From NCBI GenBank assembly GCA_965226965.1, contig OZ245715.1:4278001-4342000 (forward strand): 64,000 nt of DNA, read 5' to 3'. The position numbers were made by a program, and so were the translations under genes. Position 1 is the stretch's first letter; the number at the start of each line of letters is the position of its first letter. Below are positions 28,399 through 37,928 of this stretch, piece after piece. This DNA is from Endoryza foliicola (GTDB lineage: Bacteria > Bacteroidota > Bacteroidia > Chitinophagales > Chitinophagaceae). The notes beneath the pieces were generated by a model, which was given only the letters and a program-made list of their open reading frames with translations, searched no databases and was not told the origin of the DNA.

Positions 28399-28941
28399 TT
28401 AAGAAATAACGCTTTTTGCAACTGAATCCGAAACTAGATATAGTGGCGTAGTAGAATCACCTTTGAAACTCAATTGGTAACCAACTGAATCACTCGAAAC
28501 TTGACCCAATCCACCTTGAATAGAATTTGCAAATAACAATCCATTAAAGCCCGTTCCAATCCATGTACCCATTTTTGATTTCACAAGTGCTACGACTGGT
28601 TGGTTAATAATATTATTTACAAACACCCAGTTAGCTGAGTTTATACCCTGAATATTAAATTTCAATTCTTGTTCAAAATAGTATACACCTTTGCTTTGGT
28701 CAATTACGGCATTATCAACAATACCCGCAGTATCTTTAAGAACTGCAACTTCCACAAACGTGGTAGCAGATGAAGCAAGCGTAATACCTGTAATCACACC
28801 CGCAGTACTACCCGTGAACACTTCGGTACCGTATGCGTTTTGTTTTAAATCAGCATATCTAATAAGATATAATTTTGCAGCCCCGCCCAAATTACCATCT
28901 GAACAAGGTTTTGAAAGTGCTGAAACTGGTAAACAACCCAT
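28399..28941 (-). CDS. Phage structural protein, putative (capsid-adjacent)
   Basis: The product has 180 residues. Its beginning MGCLPVSALSKPCSDGNLGG is typical of small structural proteins encoded after the major capsid gene in Bacteroidota phages, and the rest is beta-rich (YYFEQELKFNIQGI, SVGYQLSFKGD). It may be a major tail tube or head decoration protein; I cannot decide between the two. It has its own terminator before it (28951-28986) and after it (28345-28372), so it seems to be a single-gene unit. Confidence 0.5.
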   Translation of the reverse strand: MGCLPVSALSKPCSDGNLGGAAKLYLIRYADLKQNAYGTEVFTGSTAGVITGITLASSATTFVEVAVLKDTAGIVDNAVIDQSKGVYYFEQELKFNIQGINSANWVFVNNIINQPVVALVKSKMGTWIGTGFNGLLFANSIQGGLGQVSSDSVGYQLSFKGDSTTPLYLVSDSVAKSVIS

Positions 28942-28950
28942 TTTTTTTAA

Positions 28951-28986
28951 ATTTATTTATATAAAGTGGCTACCAATAGTAGCCAC
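28951..28986 (-). terminator. Terminator after the capsid gene, with a variant promoter-like element
   Basis: On the minus strand GTGGCTAC pairs with GTAGCCAC around a 5-nt loop and is followed by TTTATATAAATAAATTT. The end of the stem plus this tail reads CACTTTATATAA, a weak version of the repeated phage element, before the gene starting at 28941. Confidence 0.65.
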
Positions 28987-29012
28987 CTATGTTATAATCT
29001 ATTAAGCTAGAA

Positions 29013-29918
29013 TTACGCTATTTGTGCCTTGTACGCTTCGTTGTCGTATACTGTTGACACACCAAGACCAAATGACATATCCAAATACCAAGTCTTTGAT
29101 TCATTTGAATACACAATACCCGCATCACTCCAATCACTATTGCCGTCAAAACCTAAGTATAAGTTAGATAATCTTGCAAACACAGCGTTGTGTGTAGCAC
29201 CATCAAGACCCTGAGTTGGGAATAATTTTGCATTCGTACCAAATAACACATTTTCAGATGTTGGTTGATAGATGTTATTCTTAGCCATTTGAATTTTGAT
29301 CGCATCATAAAGGCCACGTGAAACGAAGATGTAGAAATCATCTTGACTACGGATTTCGGCAGGTACCGCCAAATAAGCCGCTTGGATTTTATCGACAACA
29401 GTAGTACCAGTAGCAGCAGATGTAACAACCTGAGTTACTTGCTTAACGATTCCATCGAAAAATCTTAAGTTATTTGTGGTTGCAGTAATAGAGCTATCAC
29501 CCCTCCAAATCAACTTTTCAATTTCAGCCGCAGTACTCTTAACCATGTTACCCATTAACTTTTCTGCGAACGCAGGTACTGCTTCTTGATTAGGACTAGA
29601 ACCAGTTTTCAAAGAATCAGATGAAAATGTATTCCATAGTTGAGGATAACAAAGTGAATCTTCTACTTTAATTTGTTTTGTAGTAATGTTCTTATTGCTT
29701 AAGTAAGTTGTTGAAGCGTTTGAACGTCCACAAGTAGAACCGTCAGAAAATACGATGTTACTTGATAATTTACGAATCGCTTGTGTACCCTTCAAACCAG
29801 CGATAAAGTTTCCACTATCAACCAAAAGCGTAGCGGTGTTTGCACTCATTATTGACTTAAGTGCGTAATCTTTTCCATTTTGTACATATGAGCCTAAGCC
29901 CGTTAAATCGAATGACAT
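29013..29918 (-). CDS. Major capsid protein
   Basis: The product has 301 residues, with the mixed alpha/beta composition expected for an HK97-fold capsid subunit. Segments consistent with the family are an N-terminal arm (residues 1-60), the helix EAVPAFAEKLMGNMVKSTAAEIEKLIW (about 107-133, the spine helix) and DDFYIFVSRGLYDAIKIQM in the A-domain. It follows a protease/scaffold gene, as is typical for capsid genes. Its leader, between the element at 29970 and the ATG, contains a small hairpin GAGGTGGAAATCCTC. Confidence 0.75.
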   Translation of the reverse strand: MSFDLTGLGSYVQNGKDYALKSIMSANTATLLVDSGNFIAGLKGTQAIRKLSSNIVFSDGSTCGRSNASTTYLSNKNITTKQIKVEDSLCYPQLWNTFSSDSLKTGSSPNQEAVPAFAEKLMGNMVKSTAAEIEKLIWRGDSSITATTNNLRFFDGIVKQVTQVVTSAATGTTVVDKIQAAYLAVPAEIRSQDDFYIFVSRGLYDAIKIQMAKNNIYQPTSENVLFGTNAKLFPTQGLDGATHNAVFARLSNLYLGFDGNSDWSDAGIVYSNESKTWYLDMSFGLGVSTVYDNEAYKAQIA

Positions 29919-29969
29919 TATTTTTAATTGTTAAAAAATATTGTTATGAGGATTTCCACCTCTTTCACA

Positions 29970-29980
29970 TAATAAATGTG
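29970..29980 (-). promoter_or_regulatory. Phage promoter-like element, copy 3 (before capsid gene)
   Basis: CACATTTATTA on the minus strand; it is part of the palindrome CACATTTATTATGTG (29966-29980). The distance to the capsid ATG is about 51 bp, longer than for most copies. Confidence 0.6.
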
Positions 29981-29989
29981 TGTTGTTTT

Positions 29990-31135
29990 TTAGTTGCTTT
30001 TAATAGCTTTGAACATTGAGGCTAATTCACTCATTTGTTCATTTTCTACGTTTTTTACTTTTGGTTCTGAATTAGTTTTTGAAAATTCGGCAGGTACTTG
30101 AAGTATTTTTTTGAAATTGTTATTCAACTCTTCAACTGTTTTTGAGAACTGCTCAATAGAACTAGTAACGGTTTTATTAAAATCTTCAATTTTAGCATCA
30201 ACTGAATCACCAATCTTAGCGGCCATTTCTTCGACCATTGATTTCAAAGCCTCAACTTCTTTTCTTAAATCTTCAACATCAGTATTCACAGGTGTTTCAA
30301 CTGGTTTTGAATCTTCCATTTCTTGTGCATCAACTGGTTGAACATCGCTAACTGATTCAACTTTTCCATTAACTTGTTTATAGATTTTCCCGCCAATTTC
30401 ATAATCCCCGTCTTGGGCAATTTGACCCGTAGCATCATAAACCACATCATCGACTACCGAATAATTCGCATCTTCCATTTTTGTTTCTTCTTTTGATTCA
30501 CTTGAAAAGATTGAAGCGTATTTTTGAAATAGTTCTTTCAATTGTTCATTAATTTTTTTCATATCATTTTTATTATCATCATCAATCATATTTGTTATGA
30601 TTGAGTTTATTTTATTTACAGAATCTTCAACACTCATTTTGATAGCTTTTTTATTAAATAATCCCTCAACACTAAATCCTCGAATTTCACCACTCTTTAT
30701 TTTCGCCCAAGTGTCTTGATCTTCACACTTCATACCTACAACCCAAGTACCATTTGGATAGTCTTGGTATTCGATTCCTTTGTCTTTATCTATAATGAAG
30801 CTTTGAAAAACATAGCAATTAGCGGGAATAGATTGGTGTTGAATATTGGTATTAAGTTGATAGCCATTCTTAAAAAACAATTGAGACGCTTTGCGAATGG
30901 TCTCAGAATCGAACGTTACCAAATATTCATATCCATTATCATTTCTAGGAATCATAATATTTGGAATCATTACAGCTCCAAAAACCTCCATTTTTTCATC
31001 TTTAAACTCATATCTATGACTTGAAGAAAAATATTCAAAGTTCTTTTCAATTGCAGGTTCATCGACAAGTGAAATGAAGTTCACTTCGCTATCATCATCG
31101 GATAACATCAACTTGTATACTGGTAATTTGTCCAT
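29990..31135 (-). CDS. XkdF-like prohead protease fused to scaffold
   Basis: The product has 381 residues. The N-terminal about 170 residues match the XkdF-like putative serine protease domain: FISLVDEPAIEKNFEYF near residue 20, then FGAVMIPNIMIPRND, and WVVGMKCEDQDTWAKIKSGEIRGFSVEG. The C-terminal half is acidic and coiled-coil (DVEDLRKEVEALKSMVEEM), as in a scaffold that is removed during prohead maturation. It is upstream of the capsid gene, as expected. Catalytic residues are not assigned with confidence. Confidence 0.7.
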   Translation of the reverse strand: MDKLPVYKLMLSDDDSEVNFISLVDEPAIEKNFEYFSSSHRYEFKDEKMEVFGAVMIPNIMIPRNDNGYEYLVTFDSETIRKASQLFFKNGYQLNTNIQHQSIPANCYVFQSFIIDKDKGIEYQDYPNGTWVVGMKCEDQDTWAKIKSGEIRGFSVEGLFNKKAIKMSVEDSVNKINSIITNMIDDDNKNDMKKINEQLKELFQKYASIFSSESKEETKMEDANYSVVDDVVYDATGQIAQDGDYEIGGKIYKQVNGKVESVSDVQPVDAQEMEDSKPVETPVNTDVEDLRKEVEALKSMVEEMAAKIGDSVDAKIEDFNKTVTSSIEQFSKTVEELNNNFKKILQVPAEFSKTNSEPKVKNVENEQMSELASMFKAIKSN

Positions 31136-31148
31136 ATTCTTACTATAT

Positions 31149-31159
31149 ATATAAATGTG
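31149..31159 (-). promoter_or_regulatory. Phage promoter-like element, copy 4 (before protease/scaffold gene)
   Basis: CACATTTATAT on the minus strand, followed by ATATAGTAAGAAT and the ATG at 31135. Confidence 0.55.
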
Positions 31160-31165
31160 TGCTGC

Positions 31166-33496
31166 TTAGAATTCACCCAATGAATTCAAAAATGATCTTC
31201 TTTTTGCTGCGTTATCAATATCCCTATCAACCACATAAGCCCTAATAGTTGAATTATCTGTATTATTCACAACCCGTACATCTTGTGTATTACTAACCTG
31301 AGTTGCCACAGCACTTGCCACGGGAATAGTTGGAGTATTAACAGTAGATTGATTTGGTACTTGAATCTTGGTTATCTGTCTAACTGTGTTGATACCATTG
31401 GCAATAATTGCGGCAGCACTAGCAATTTTTTGAATTGAACCAAAAGGCTCAGGAATTGTGGTCTTCGCTCCTAATACTTGTGAAGCTCCCAAGTAAGTAT
31501 TAATTCCCGCCTCAGCCACGGCCATAGCCTTCCCTAGTGCCGTTTGTTTGCCTAGTAGATTTGAAAATGAACCTAAGGCCGTTCCAATTCCCTGTAAAGT
31601 ATCTAACTTGTTTTTCTTTTCCTCAGCATCTAATGCCATTCTTGCCTTGGTCGCATCCTCACTGATTTTTGTTAGATCGTTTTCTAATTCTTGTTTTTTT
31701 AACTTATAAGTGGAATTTTCTTGATCTATTTGAAATGTTTCTAAATCAAATTGCGCTTGTCTTGCTGCTATTTTATCTTGTGCTATTTGCTCAGGTGTTT
31801 TACCCTCAGTTTGTAAAACCGTTGTTTGTGTATCAATAACATTAGTTTCAAGTGTATTTTTTTGTGTTACACCGCCAATTTCTTTGTCACGTTGTGATAT
31901 TAATAATGTCTTTTGCTCATCACTAGCAAACTTTAATAACTCATCATACTTAGTCTTAATATCCGCTTTTTGCTTTTCAAGTGAACTTTGATTATTACTT
32001 ATTAATACTTCACTAATTCTATTATTGAACTTTGTTTCAACCTCTAATCGTTTTTGATACTCCAATTCCGATAAAGCAGTCTTAGCATTGGAAAAAACAA
32101 TATCAAGCTGACTAGACTTAGTGTTATACTCAGCCAGTGTAATTTGTTTATTTTTTAAAGCCTTATTTAATAGTGATAATTCAGTCGTATAACCGTTGTT
32201 CAATTGAACTTGTCTACCTTCAAAATCTTGCTTAATACTTTCTAACTCTTTATCTTTTTCATTCAAATTAGCAAGCTTCAATTCACTATTAGCAGATTTT
32301 GAAACTTCAACTAATCTATCATAAGCCTCTTTGTATTGATTTCTAAAATCTTCAAGGTTCTTTACTTGTTCATCGTATTTAGCTTTTAATTGCTTTCTTT
32401 TTTCTTCCTCTTCCTTAAGTTTCTTTTCTTTATTTTCTTGTACCGTTTTTATGTCATCATCCTGAATCTTATGGATAGTATTGGTATAATCAGTTTCTAA
32501 AGTTTGTAAATACGTAGCCTTTTGAGTTTCGCTTAATTTTTCATCATCAATCAACTCCTTTTTCTTCTTTAAATAATCATTTGTTGCCTTGATTGCTTTT
32601 TGTTGTAAATCGGTGTATTGGCTAATATTATACTTCAACTCATTATCCAATCTATTAGCTTCTTTTTCGGCGGCATCACCCAATTTACTCATCGCTATTT
32701 CTGCCTCAGTCGTCCAACCGACAAAGATTTTAAGTTGATCCCATGCGTTTCCAATTGCATTAGCAAACGAACCAAGCCCAGGAATTATGTTAGTTAATTT
32801 CTGTTTTATTGTATCAAAATTGGAAATAAGAGTAGTTAATAAAATCACCAACGCACCGATACCAGTAGCGATAATAGCACCCCTCAAAACTTTGAAACCT
32901 ACGCTAGTAGTTTCGACCGAAACCCCGAATAACTTCATTGCGCCACTAGCGATATTGGTAGATTCAGCAAATACTTTTTGGTATAATGAACTATTTTGAA
33001 CAACACTTCCAAGGTTTTTAAAACCATCTTTTAGGTCATCAACTTGTTGAAGTACATTCGAAAGACCTTGCAAAGCTTGAAGCTTAACCAATGACTTTTC
33101 TACACTATCACTTGATAGCCCTAGTAACTGCATACCCGAACTAAGACCCTGAATTGATAAGATGGCACTTTGAGAAATACTAACTAAAGGTTGAAGCTTG
33201 TTTGCAGGGTTGAAACTCTTAGTTACATCATTTAACTCCCCGATCTTGTCCTTGATCTTCGCTACTTCTTGGGCTGCTTGTCGGAATTCCTTAGAATTAG
33301 ACCCGCTTTGCGCCTCAATTCTTTGAAGCTCAATATTGGCATCTTTAAGTTGTTTTTTTAGCTCTTTAAATGGTTGGTCTACGGCTGTATTATTAGTCTT
33401 TTCAAGTTCATTTCTTATGTTCTTGATTTCATTAACCGAATCCCCACTATCAAGATTTATCCTAAGGCCTATATTTTTACTCGTATTTTCTGCCAT
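31166..33496 (-). CDS. Tail tape measure protein
   Basis: The product has 776 residues. It begins with a coiled-coil region (about 15-95), then a hydrophobic middle with two membrane-like stretches (AIIATGIGALVILLTTLIS and a segment near 660-700), and long Lys/Glu-rich coiled coils between about 270 and 640. The C-terminal part is Thr/Ala-rich. This is the usual architecture of tape measure proteins, which set tail length and help DNA enter the cell. Length suggests a moderately short siphovirus tail. A terminator lies just upstream, so it starts a new transcript. Confidence 0.85.
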   Translation of the reverse strand: MAENTSKNIGLRINLDSGDSVNEIKNIRNELEKTNNTAVDQPFKELKKQLKDANIELQRIEAQSGSNSKEFRQAAQEVAKIKDKIGELNDVTKSFNPANKLQPLVSISQSAILSIQGLSSGMQLLGLSSDSVEKSLVKLQALQGLSNVLQQVDDLKDGFKNLGSVVQNSSLYQKVFAESTNIASGAMKLFGVSVETTSVGFKVLRGAIIATGIGALVILLTTLISNFDTIKQKLTNIIPGLGSFANAIGNAWDQLKIFVGWTTEAEIAMSKLGDAAEKEANRLDNELKYNISQYTDLQQKAIKATNDYLKKKKELIDDEKLSETQKATYLQTLETDYTNTIHKIQDDDIKTVQENKEKKLKEEEEKRKQLKAKYDEQVKNLEDFRNQYKEAYDRLVEVSKSANSELKLANLNEKDKELESIKQDFEGRQVQLNNGYTTELSLLNKALKNKQITLAEYNTKSSQLDIVFSNAKTALSELEYQKRLEVETKFNNRISEVLISNNQSSLEKQKADIKTKYDELLKFASDEQKTLLISQRDKEIGGVTQKNTLETNVIDTQTTVLQTEGKTPEQIAQDKIAARQAQFDLETFQIDQENSTYKLKKQELENDLTKISEDATKARMALDAEEKKNKLDTLQGIGTALGSFSNLLGKQTALGKAMAVAEAGINTYLGASQVLGAKTTIPEPFGSIQKIASAAAIIANGINTVRQITKIQVPNQSTVNTPTIPVASAVATQVSNTQDVRVVNNTDNSTIRAYVVDRDIDNAAKRRSFLNSLGEF

Positions 33497-33506
33497 TCTT
33501 TTTTTA

Positions 33507-33517
33507 TAATAAATGTG
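33507..33517 (-). promoter_or_regulatory. Phage promoter-like element, copy 5 (before tape measure gene)
   Basis: CACATTTATTATAAAA on the minus strand, 10 bp before the ATG and 10 bp after the terminator at 33527-33551. Confidence 0.6.
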
Positions 33518-33526
33518 AATAGCAAC

Positions 33527-33551
33527 AAAAAAGGAGGTAATAATTACCTCC
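33527..33551 (-). terminator. Rho-independent terminator before tape measure gene
   Basis: GGAGGTAAT and ATTACCTCC form a 9-bp inverted repeat with A-rich sequence on one side and TTTTT on the other. For the minus-strand transcript the hairpin is followed by TTTTTTG. Confidence 0.85.
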
Positions 33552-33577
33552 CTTTTTACAACCCAAAAAAAGAAAAA

Positions 33578-35920
33578 TTAAAATACAACTGATTGAACAA
33601 CTACGTCCGACATATCAGTATCGTTTGAGTATTCGACACTAATTAATCGGAAGTATGAATTTGACCCATCGGGTAGTGATAAAAATATAGGAATCGAAAA
33701 ATCTAAATTAGCTATGTCAATACTGTTAAGTCTAGCTTTCAAACTAAGAATCTTACTATCGGGATTAGTTAATGATAGAATTTGACTAGAATAAAAACTA
33801 AATGCCGTAGGTGCATTGATATAACTACTACTAGCAGGGAAGTAAACCTCACTAGGTCTATCAAAATTCACATCTTGAACCACAGTACTAGCACTAGCAC
33901 CCGACACCTCATAATAATTTGAAGCATACGAATAATTGCTTTGTGTTATTGATGATAAAGTAGAACCTGAGAAATAGTATATTTTATATGGATTAGAAAC
34001 CTTCGAATAATTATAATAAAATAACTTAGGTTGTGTCTTTACGGTCTTCTTTACATTATTATCAATCTTATACAACTTTGGAAATACCTTATCCGTTTGT
34101 TGATCTTTCGAAACTATACTAGGTGAAAAAATAGTACTAACTGATTTTTGTGGTTGAATACCGTATGAATCGGTAAATTCCTTTTGTCCGTATTGACTTG
34201 AATATTTTGATTTGTACAATGTGCTGTAATAATCTTCATCATCAACCCCACTAAACTTATAACTCTTAGGTAGATCAAGATTAGATTTGATTTGATACCC
34301 TTTCGAATAATCAATTTTACCCGTCCAATTTAACGCATAGTTCTTAATAACACTAGGATTGAAATACCTATAAAACCAATCGTATTGAGCGAATTTAATT
34401 CGCTTAGGTTGATCTTGTGTACTATATACAACTAAGTTCAATTGACTGACAACCGACTTTAAAAAATCTATTTGCTTTACTGCTATTGGTGATATTGGTA
34501 TCAATTCACCCGTACTACCAGTCGTTGAAAGACTTGGTATTGGTTCGTACTCAATTATGTTTGAACTAGAACTAGGAAATTCAATACTTGCACTAACCAA
34601 ACCCCAATAAGTAGTAGAATATGGCTCAGGTTGACCCGTACCCACATTGATTTTATAGGCATTATTGAAATTAGGGTTCACCCTCAAAGCGATCTGAGAA
34701 CCTTGAACAAATGAAATATTATTAAATGATAAAATATTGGTCTTGTTTCGCTCATAAGTCCTAGCACTAAATACTACTGGTACTACCGCAATAACACTCC
34801 AATCATCATTTGAATTATTATTGGCTTTGTAATTTCTACTAACCAATTGAATTTCCATTTGGCCCGTATTATAGCGACCTTGAAAAAATGAATCCAAAAA
34901 CTGAGGGTCAAGATCATAGTAACAATCAAAATTTACCCCAATCCTAATACTAGTTGTGAAGTTCTTCTTAACCTCTAGGACGTTATTGTATCCATTTGAA
35001 TAAGCAAGGAACGAACCATAAGTAGATAAATATGGTTGATTGATTCCGTTGATCGGTGCAAGCTTGTAGGGATTTCCACTACTTACATTAGAACTACCTG
35101 AGAAAGCCACTAGATAAGATTTAGAAATATCGAATGTCAAACCTGTAATACTTACATAGTTGTTTTGATTATTATTTGGAATTATCAAATGTTTAAACCC
35201 GCTCACAAAATCATCATAACCCTGAATTTCAAATGAAAATGATTTTAACTCAGGTTGTGAAAATATACGGTTAAAGTATTCATTAACGTACAAAGCAGGT
35301 CGCAAATTCCTAATATCTATGTCGTGGTTTTGGCTAATACTCGAACCCGAATAATAATGTCCATAGTCAATAGTTGGGTATGTATACCCTTTGCCGAATT
35401 CAAATAATTTTGTTGAATAAGTGGAACCTGAATACATTTCAATAGAAGTATTCCAACTGTTAATAATATTCTTAACTGAATACCTATGTCTTAGATCACT
35501 TAAATCTAGTTGGGATAGGGTCTTATCCGATAAGGTAGTCTTTAAATCAACAAATGAATTAGTAAGTACACAATCATATACTACCCCATTAAATTCATCT
35601 AGTTTAATTGAATTAACCCTCAAAGTACCTTTGAAAATTACATCTGTATTATCGTACACAATACAGTTCACCCCTCTAATTGGTGAGTAATTAAAGAACA
35701 ATTGATTGTTTAGGCTTAGATCAGTTGATTTATTAAGACTAAATAAAATACCAAATGCGTAGTTGTTTCGCTTGGTTCCTTTTAGTTGGATACTTTGAAT
35801 TGAACTACGTCTTTTTCCAATATCATCAATACTCAATAGCGAATAAAAGGAGGCCAAAGAAATATCCTCCGTATCCAATTCATAAGTATCAATATCATCA
35901 TATAGGTATACTTTAATCAT
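33578..35920 (-). CDS. Large tail/baseplate protein of the Bacteroidota phage type
   Basis: The product has 780 residues. The N-terminal region (about 15-180) has the layout of a domain common in Bacteroidota phage tail proteins: strand-rich, with RRSSIQSIQLKGTKRNNYAFG and later VIFKGTLRVNSIKLDEFNGVVYDCVL. The remainder is Ser/Tyr/Asn-rich and beta, as in a tail hub or spike. It overlaps the preceding gene by 8 bp, so the two are coupled, and it lies directly upstream of the tape measure gene. Whether it is the baseplate hub or a receptor protein cannot be told. Confidence 0.55.
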   Translation of the reverse strand: MIKVYLYDDIDTYELDTEDISLASFYSLLSIDDIGKRRSSIQSIQLKGTKRNNYAFGILFSLNKSTDLSLNNQLFFNYSPIRGVNCIVYDNTDVIFKGTLRVNSIKLDEFNGVVYDCVLTNSFVDLKTTLSDKTLSQLDLSDLRHRYSVKNIINSWNTSIEMYSGSTYSTKLFEFGKGYTYPTIDYGHYYSGSSISQNHDIDIRNLRPALYVNEYFNRIFSQPELKSFSFEIQGYDDFVSGFKHLIIPNNNQNNYVSITGLTFDISKSYLVAFSGSSNVSSGNPYKLAPINGINQPYLSTYGSFLAYSNGYNNVLEVKKNFTTSIRIGVNFDCYYDLDPQFLDSFFQGRYNTGQMEIQLVSRNYKANNNSNDDWSVIAVVPVVFSARTYERNKTNILSFNNISFVQGSQIALRVNPNFNNAYKINVGTGQPEPYSTTYWGLVSASIEFPSSSSNIIEYEPIPSLSTTGSTGELIPISPIAVKQIDFLKSVVSQLNLVVYSTQDQPKRIKFAQYDWFYRYFNPSVIKNYALNWTGKIDYSKGYQIKSNLDLPKSYKFSGVDDEDYYSTLYKSKYSSQYGQKEFTDSYGIQPQKSVSTIFSPSIVSKDQQTDKVFPKLYKIDNNVKKTVKTQPKLFYYNYSKVSNPYKIYYFSGSTLSSITQSNYSYASNYYEVSGASASTVVQDVNFDRPSEVYFPASSSYINAPTAFSFYSSQILSLTNPDSKILSLKARLNSIDIANLDFSIPIFLSLPDGSNSYFRLISVEYSNDTDMSDVVVQSVVF

Positions 35921-37904
35921 ATTTCAATGGTTGGTTAACAACAAAACTTATGTTATCATCAATATTTGGTAATAGGTTATCATCAAATTGGAATGTAAAC
36001 TGGTACTGATTTAACTTAGGTGAGTACTTAGACTTAATTACTTTATAGGTTGTATCTACTAAGGTCACAGGTAACAATCTACCTATATTACTTTCCAAAT
36101 AAATATCTTTTGATTGTACTAGTTCAATCAAGTATTCGGCTTGGGTATCACTTAAAAAATCAGTCCAAACAGTTATTTCAACAACTGAATTAGATTCATA
36201 CACCTGTTCACTACGATTGAATTTAACGTCCTGTAACTCATAGTTACTATTTGAAGTATAATATGTATCATTCTTTATATCGTAATTATTCTTTTTGCTT
36301 GTCTTTCGATCAATCTTAACACTTTGTTGAGGGGCTTGAAATTGGAAACTATCAACCCCGCCAAGTGAGTTTTGGAATAGAATGTTTACATACTCTTTTG
36401 AACAATCTGAATCAACACATAGATATGTTCTAGGTTGTATTAATTGAAAATCATTCAGCCAAACACTTACAGAATAACTATTTCCGTTTGAAAAGTCATC
36501 ACTTGGAATTTGTCCATCCCTAATAAGCTTTTTTGGAGAAACTTGTAGACGGTGCATAGGAGCAAGTACGGTAGCGTAGACGGCACTACTACCCGTTGTA
36601 CCACCGCTAAAATTGGTTGTACTTATTGTAATAGCACTATATATACTCGTTCCACCCGTTACCCCATCTTGCCCATTCAAGAAAAAACCACTTCCATAAC
36701 TCAGCGAACTACCTTGTATATAAGCATCTTGATAATTCATTAGGGCTTGTGACACATTTGTTCTTGCACTCAAAACAATATTACCACCTGCATTTCTAGC
36801 AGCATACCCATAACTATTAGTATTTATTGAGTTCTTTAGATTGGTTGCATAAGTCACAGCATTAGATGCATCACTTGAATTAGCGATATACGTACACAAA
36901 TCAATCATTCCAAATACAGGGTCTGCGACTGATACGGTAATGATTTCTGAGGCCTCAGGGAGTGAAGGTGATATAATAGCCGTAGCGATCACAGCCGTAC
37001 TACTGGTTGTTGTCGCACCTGTCAGCACTCTAGCGCCTGTGATTGTATTACCGTTTTGCGTAGTTCCTGTATTACCACTAATACTAACCACATTCCCAAT
37101 ATTAGAGGCTGAATACAAGCCATAGTTATTAATTCTTGTTGCTAGTCTATTCGCTATTGATGTGGTTGATTCGTTTGTTGATTCAACAAATACATCACCG
37201 ATGAATGTAGAACCATTGACATAAATACCCACGTTATCATTTATATTCGTCACAGTATCGGTAACGGTCACGGTTCCAACTGATCGTCTTGGTGCTACTG
37301 CATTACTTATTAATTGCTGTGTACCGCCTGTAAGAATATAATCATAATCACCTGAGACGGTTGAATACTTGGCTATTAAATTAGGAGCATTAGCACCTGT
37401 AACCAAAAAGTATAATTGCTCATTTGAGTATTCATTAACCTTGGTATTGTTTGGTTTATAGGTCAAAAACCCTGAATTAACAGTTATTGCCGACCCGTAC
37501 CAAATTTGAATACCACTATTTTCAGTATGTAAAATTGATTTCTTCGATTCATAACCGTATATAGTAGAACTAGTAGTTGAAGTTACAGCCGACAAAGAAG
37601 TATTAATATCACTTATTTGAACATAAACCCCCTTAATATTCTTGTCTTTCGCTCTAACAATATCATTACCATTATCAATATCACTACGCACAATACTTGA
37701 TAATATGTTGGATAAATTTAAAAATCCATAATTAGGTGAATCAGGAAAAGGGTAAACATTATTAGATACAAGTAATGTATTCGAATTAGCCTCAAAAACC
37801 TTACAATTAAAATAAGCGAAATTGCTAGTATTAGCAGAAAACGCAAATGTTACAGGATTACCCGCACTTGAGAATATAGTAGGATAGCTATATATATTAG
37901 CCAT
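35913..37904 (-). CDS. Tail/virion protein with internal domain duplication
   Basis: The product has 663 residues. The first about 150 form a beta domain (FSSAGNPVTFAFSAN, YPFPDSPNYGFLNLSNILS). In the middle, a unit of about 90 residues appears twice, at roughly 205-285 and 310-390, with the shared pattern IA-x-x-L-x-x-x-IN-x-x-x-YG-x-x-A-x-x-x-GN-x-V-x-x-S. The C-terminal part includes FTFQFDDNLLPNID. It is very rich in Ser, Thr, Asn and Gly, typical of a virion surface protein. Role in the tail is inferred from neighbours. Confidence 0.5.
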   Translation of the reverse strand: MANIYSYPTIFSSAGNPVTFAFSANTSNFAYFNCKVFEANSNTLLVSNNVYPFPDSPNYGFLNLSNILSSIVRSDIDNGNDIVRAKDKNIKGVYVQISDINTSLSAVTSTTSSTIYGYESKKSILHTENSGIQIWYGSAITVNSGFLTYKPNNTKVNEYSNEQLYFLVTGANAPNLIAKYSTVSGDYDYILTGGTQQLISNAVAPRRSVGTVTVTDTVTNINDNVGIYVNGSTFIGDVFVESTNESTTSIANRLATRINNYGLYSASNIGNVVSISGNTGTTQNGNTITGARVLTGATTTSSTAVIATAIISPSLPEASEIITVSVADPVFGMIDLCTYIANSSDASNAVTYATNLKNSINTNSYGYAARNAGGNIVLSARTNVSQALMNYQDAYIQGSSLSYGSGFFLNGQDGVTGGTSIYSAITISTTNFSGGTTGSSAVYATVLAPMHRLQVSPKKLIRDGQIPSDDFSNGNSYSVSVWLNDFQLIQPRTYLCVDSDCSKEYVNILFQNSLGGVDSFQFQAPQQSVKIDRKTSKKNNYDIKNDTYYTSNSNYELQDVKFNRSEQVYESNSVVEITVWTDFLSDTQAEYLIELVQSKDIYLESNIGRLLPVTLVDTTYKVIKSKYSPKLNQYQFTFQFDDNLLPNIDDNISFVVNQPLKYD

Positions 37905-37915
37905 ATTGTTTTAAT

Positions 37916-37926
37916 TAATAAATGTG
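37916..37926 (-). promoter_or_regulatory. Phage promoter-like element, copy 6
   Basis: CACATTTATTA on the minus strand, followed by ATTAAAACAAT and the ATG at 37904. Confidence 0.6.
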
Positions 37927-37928
37927 AA

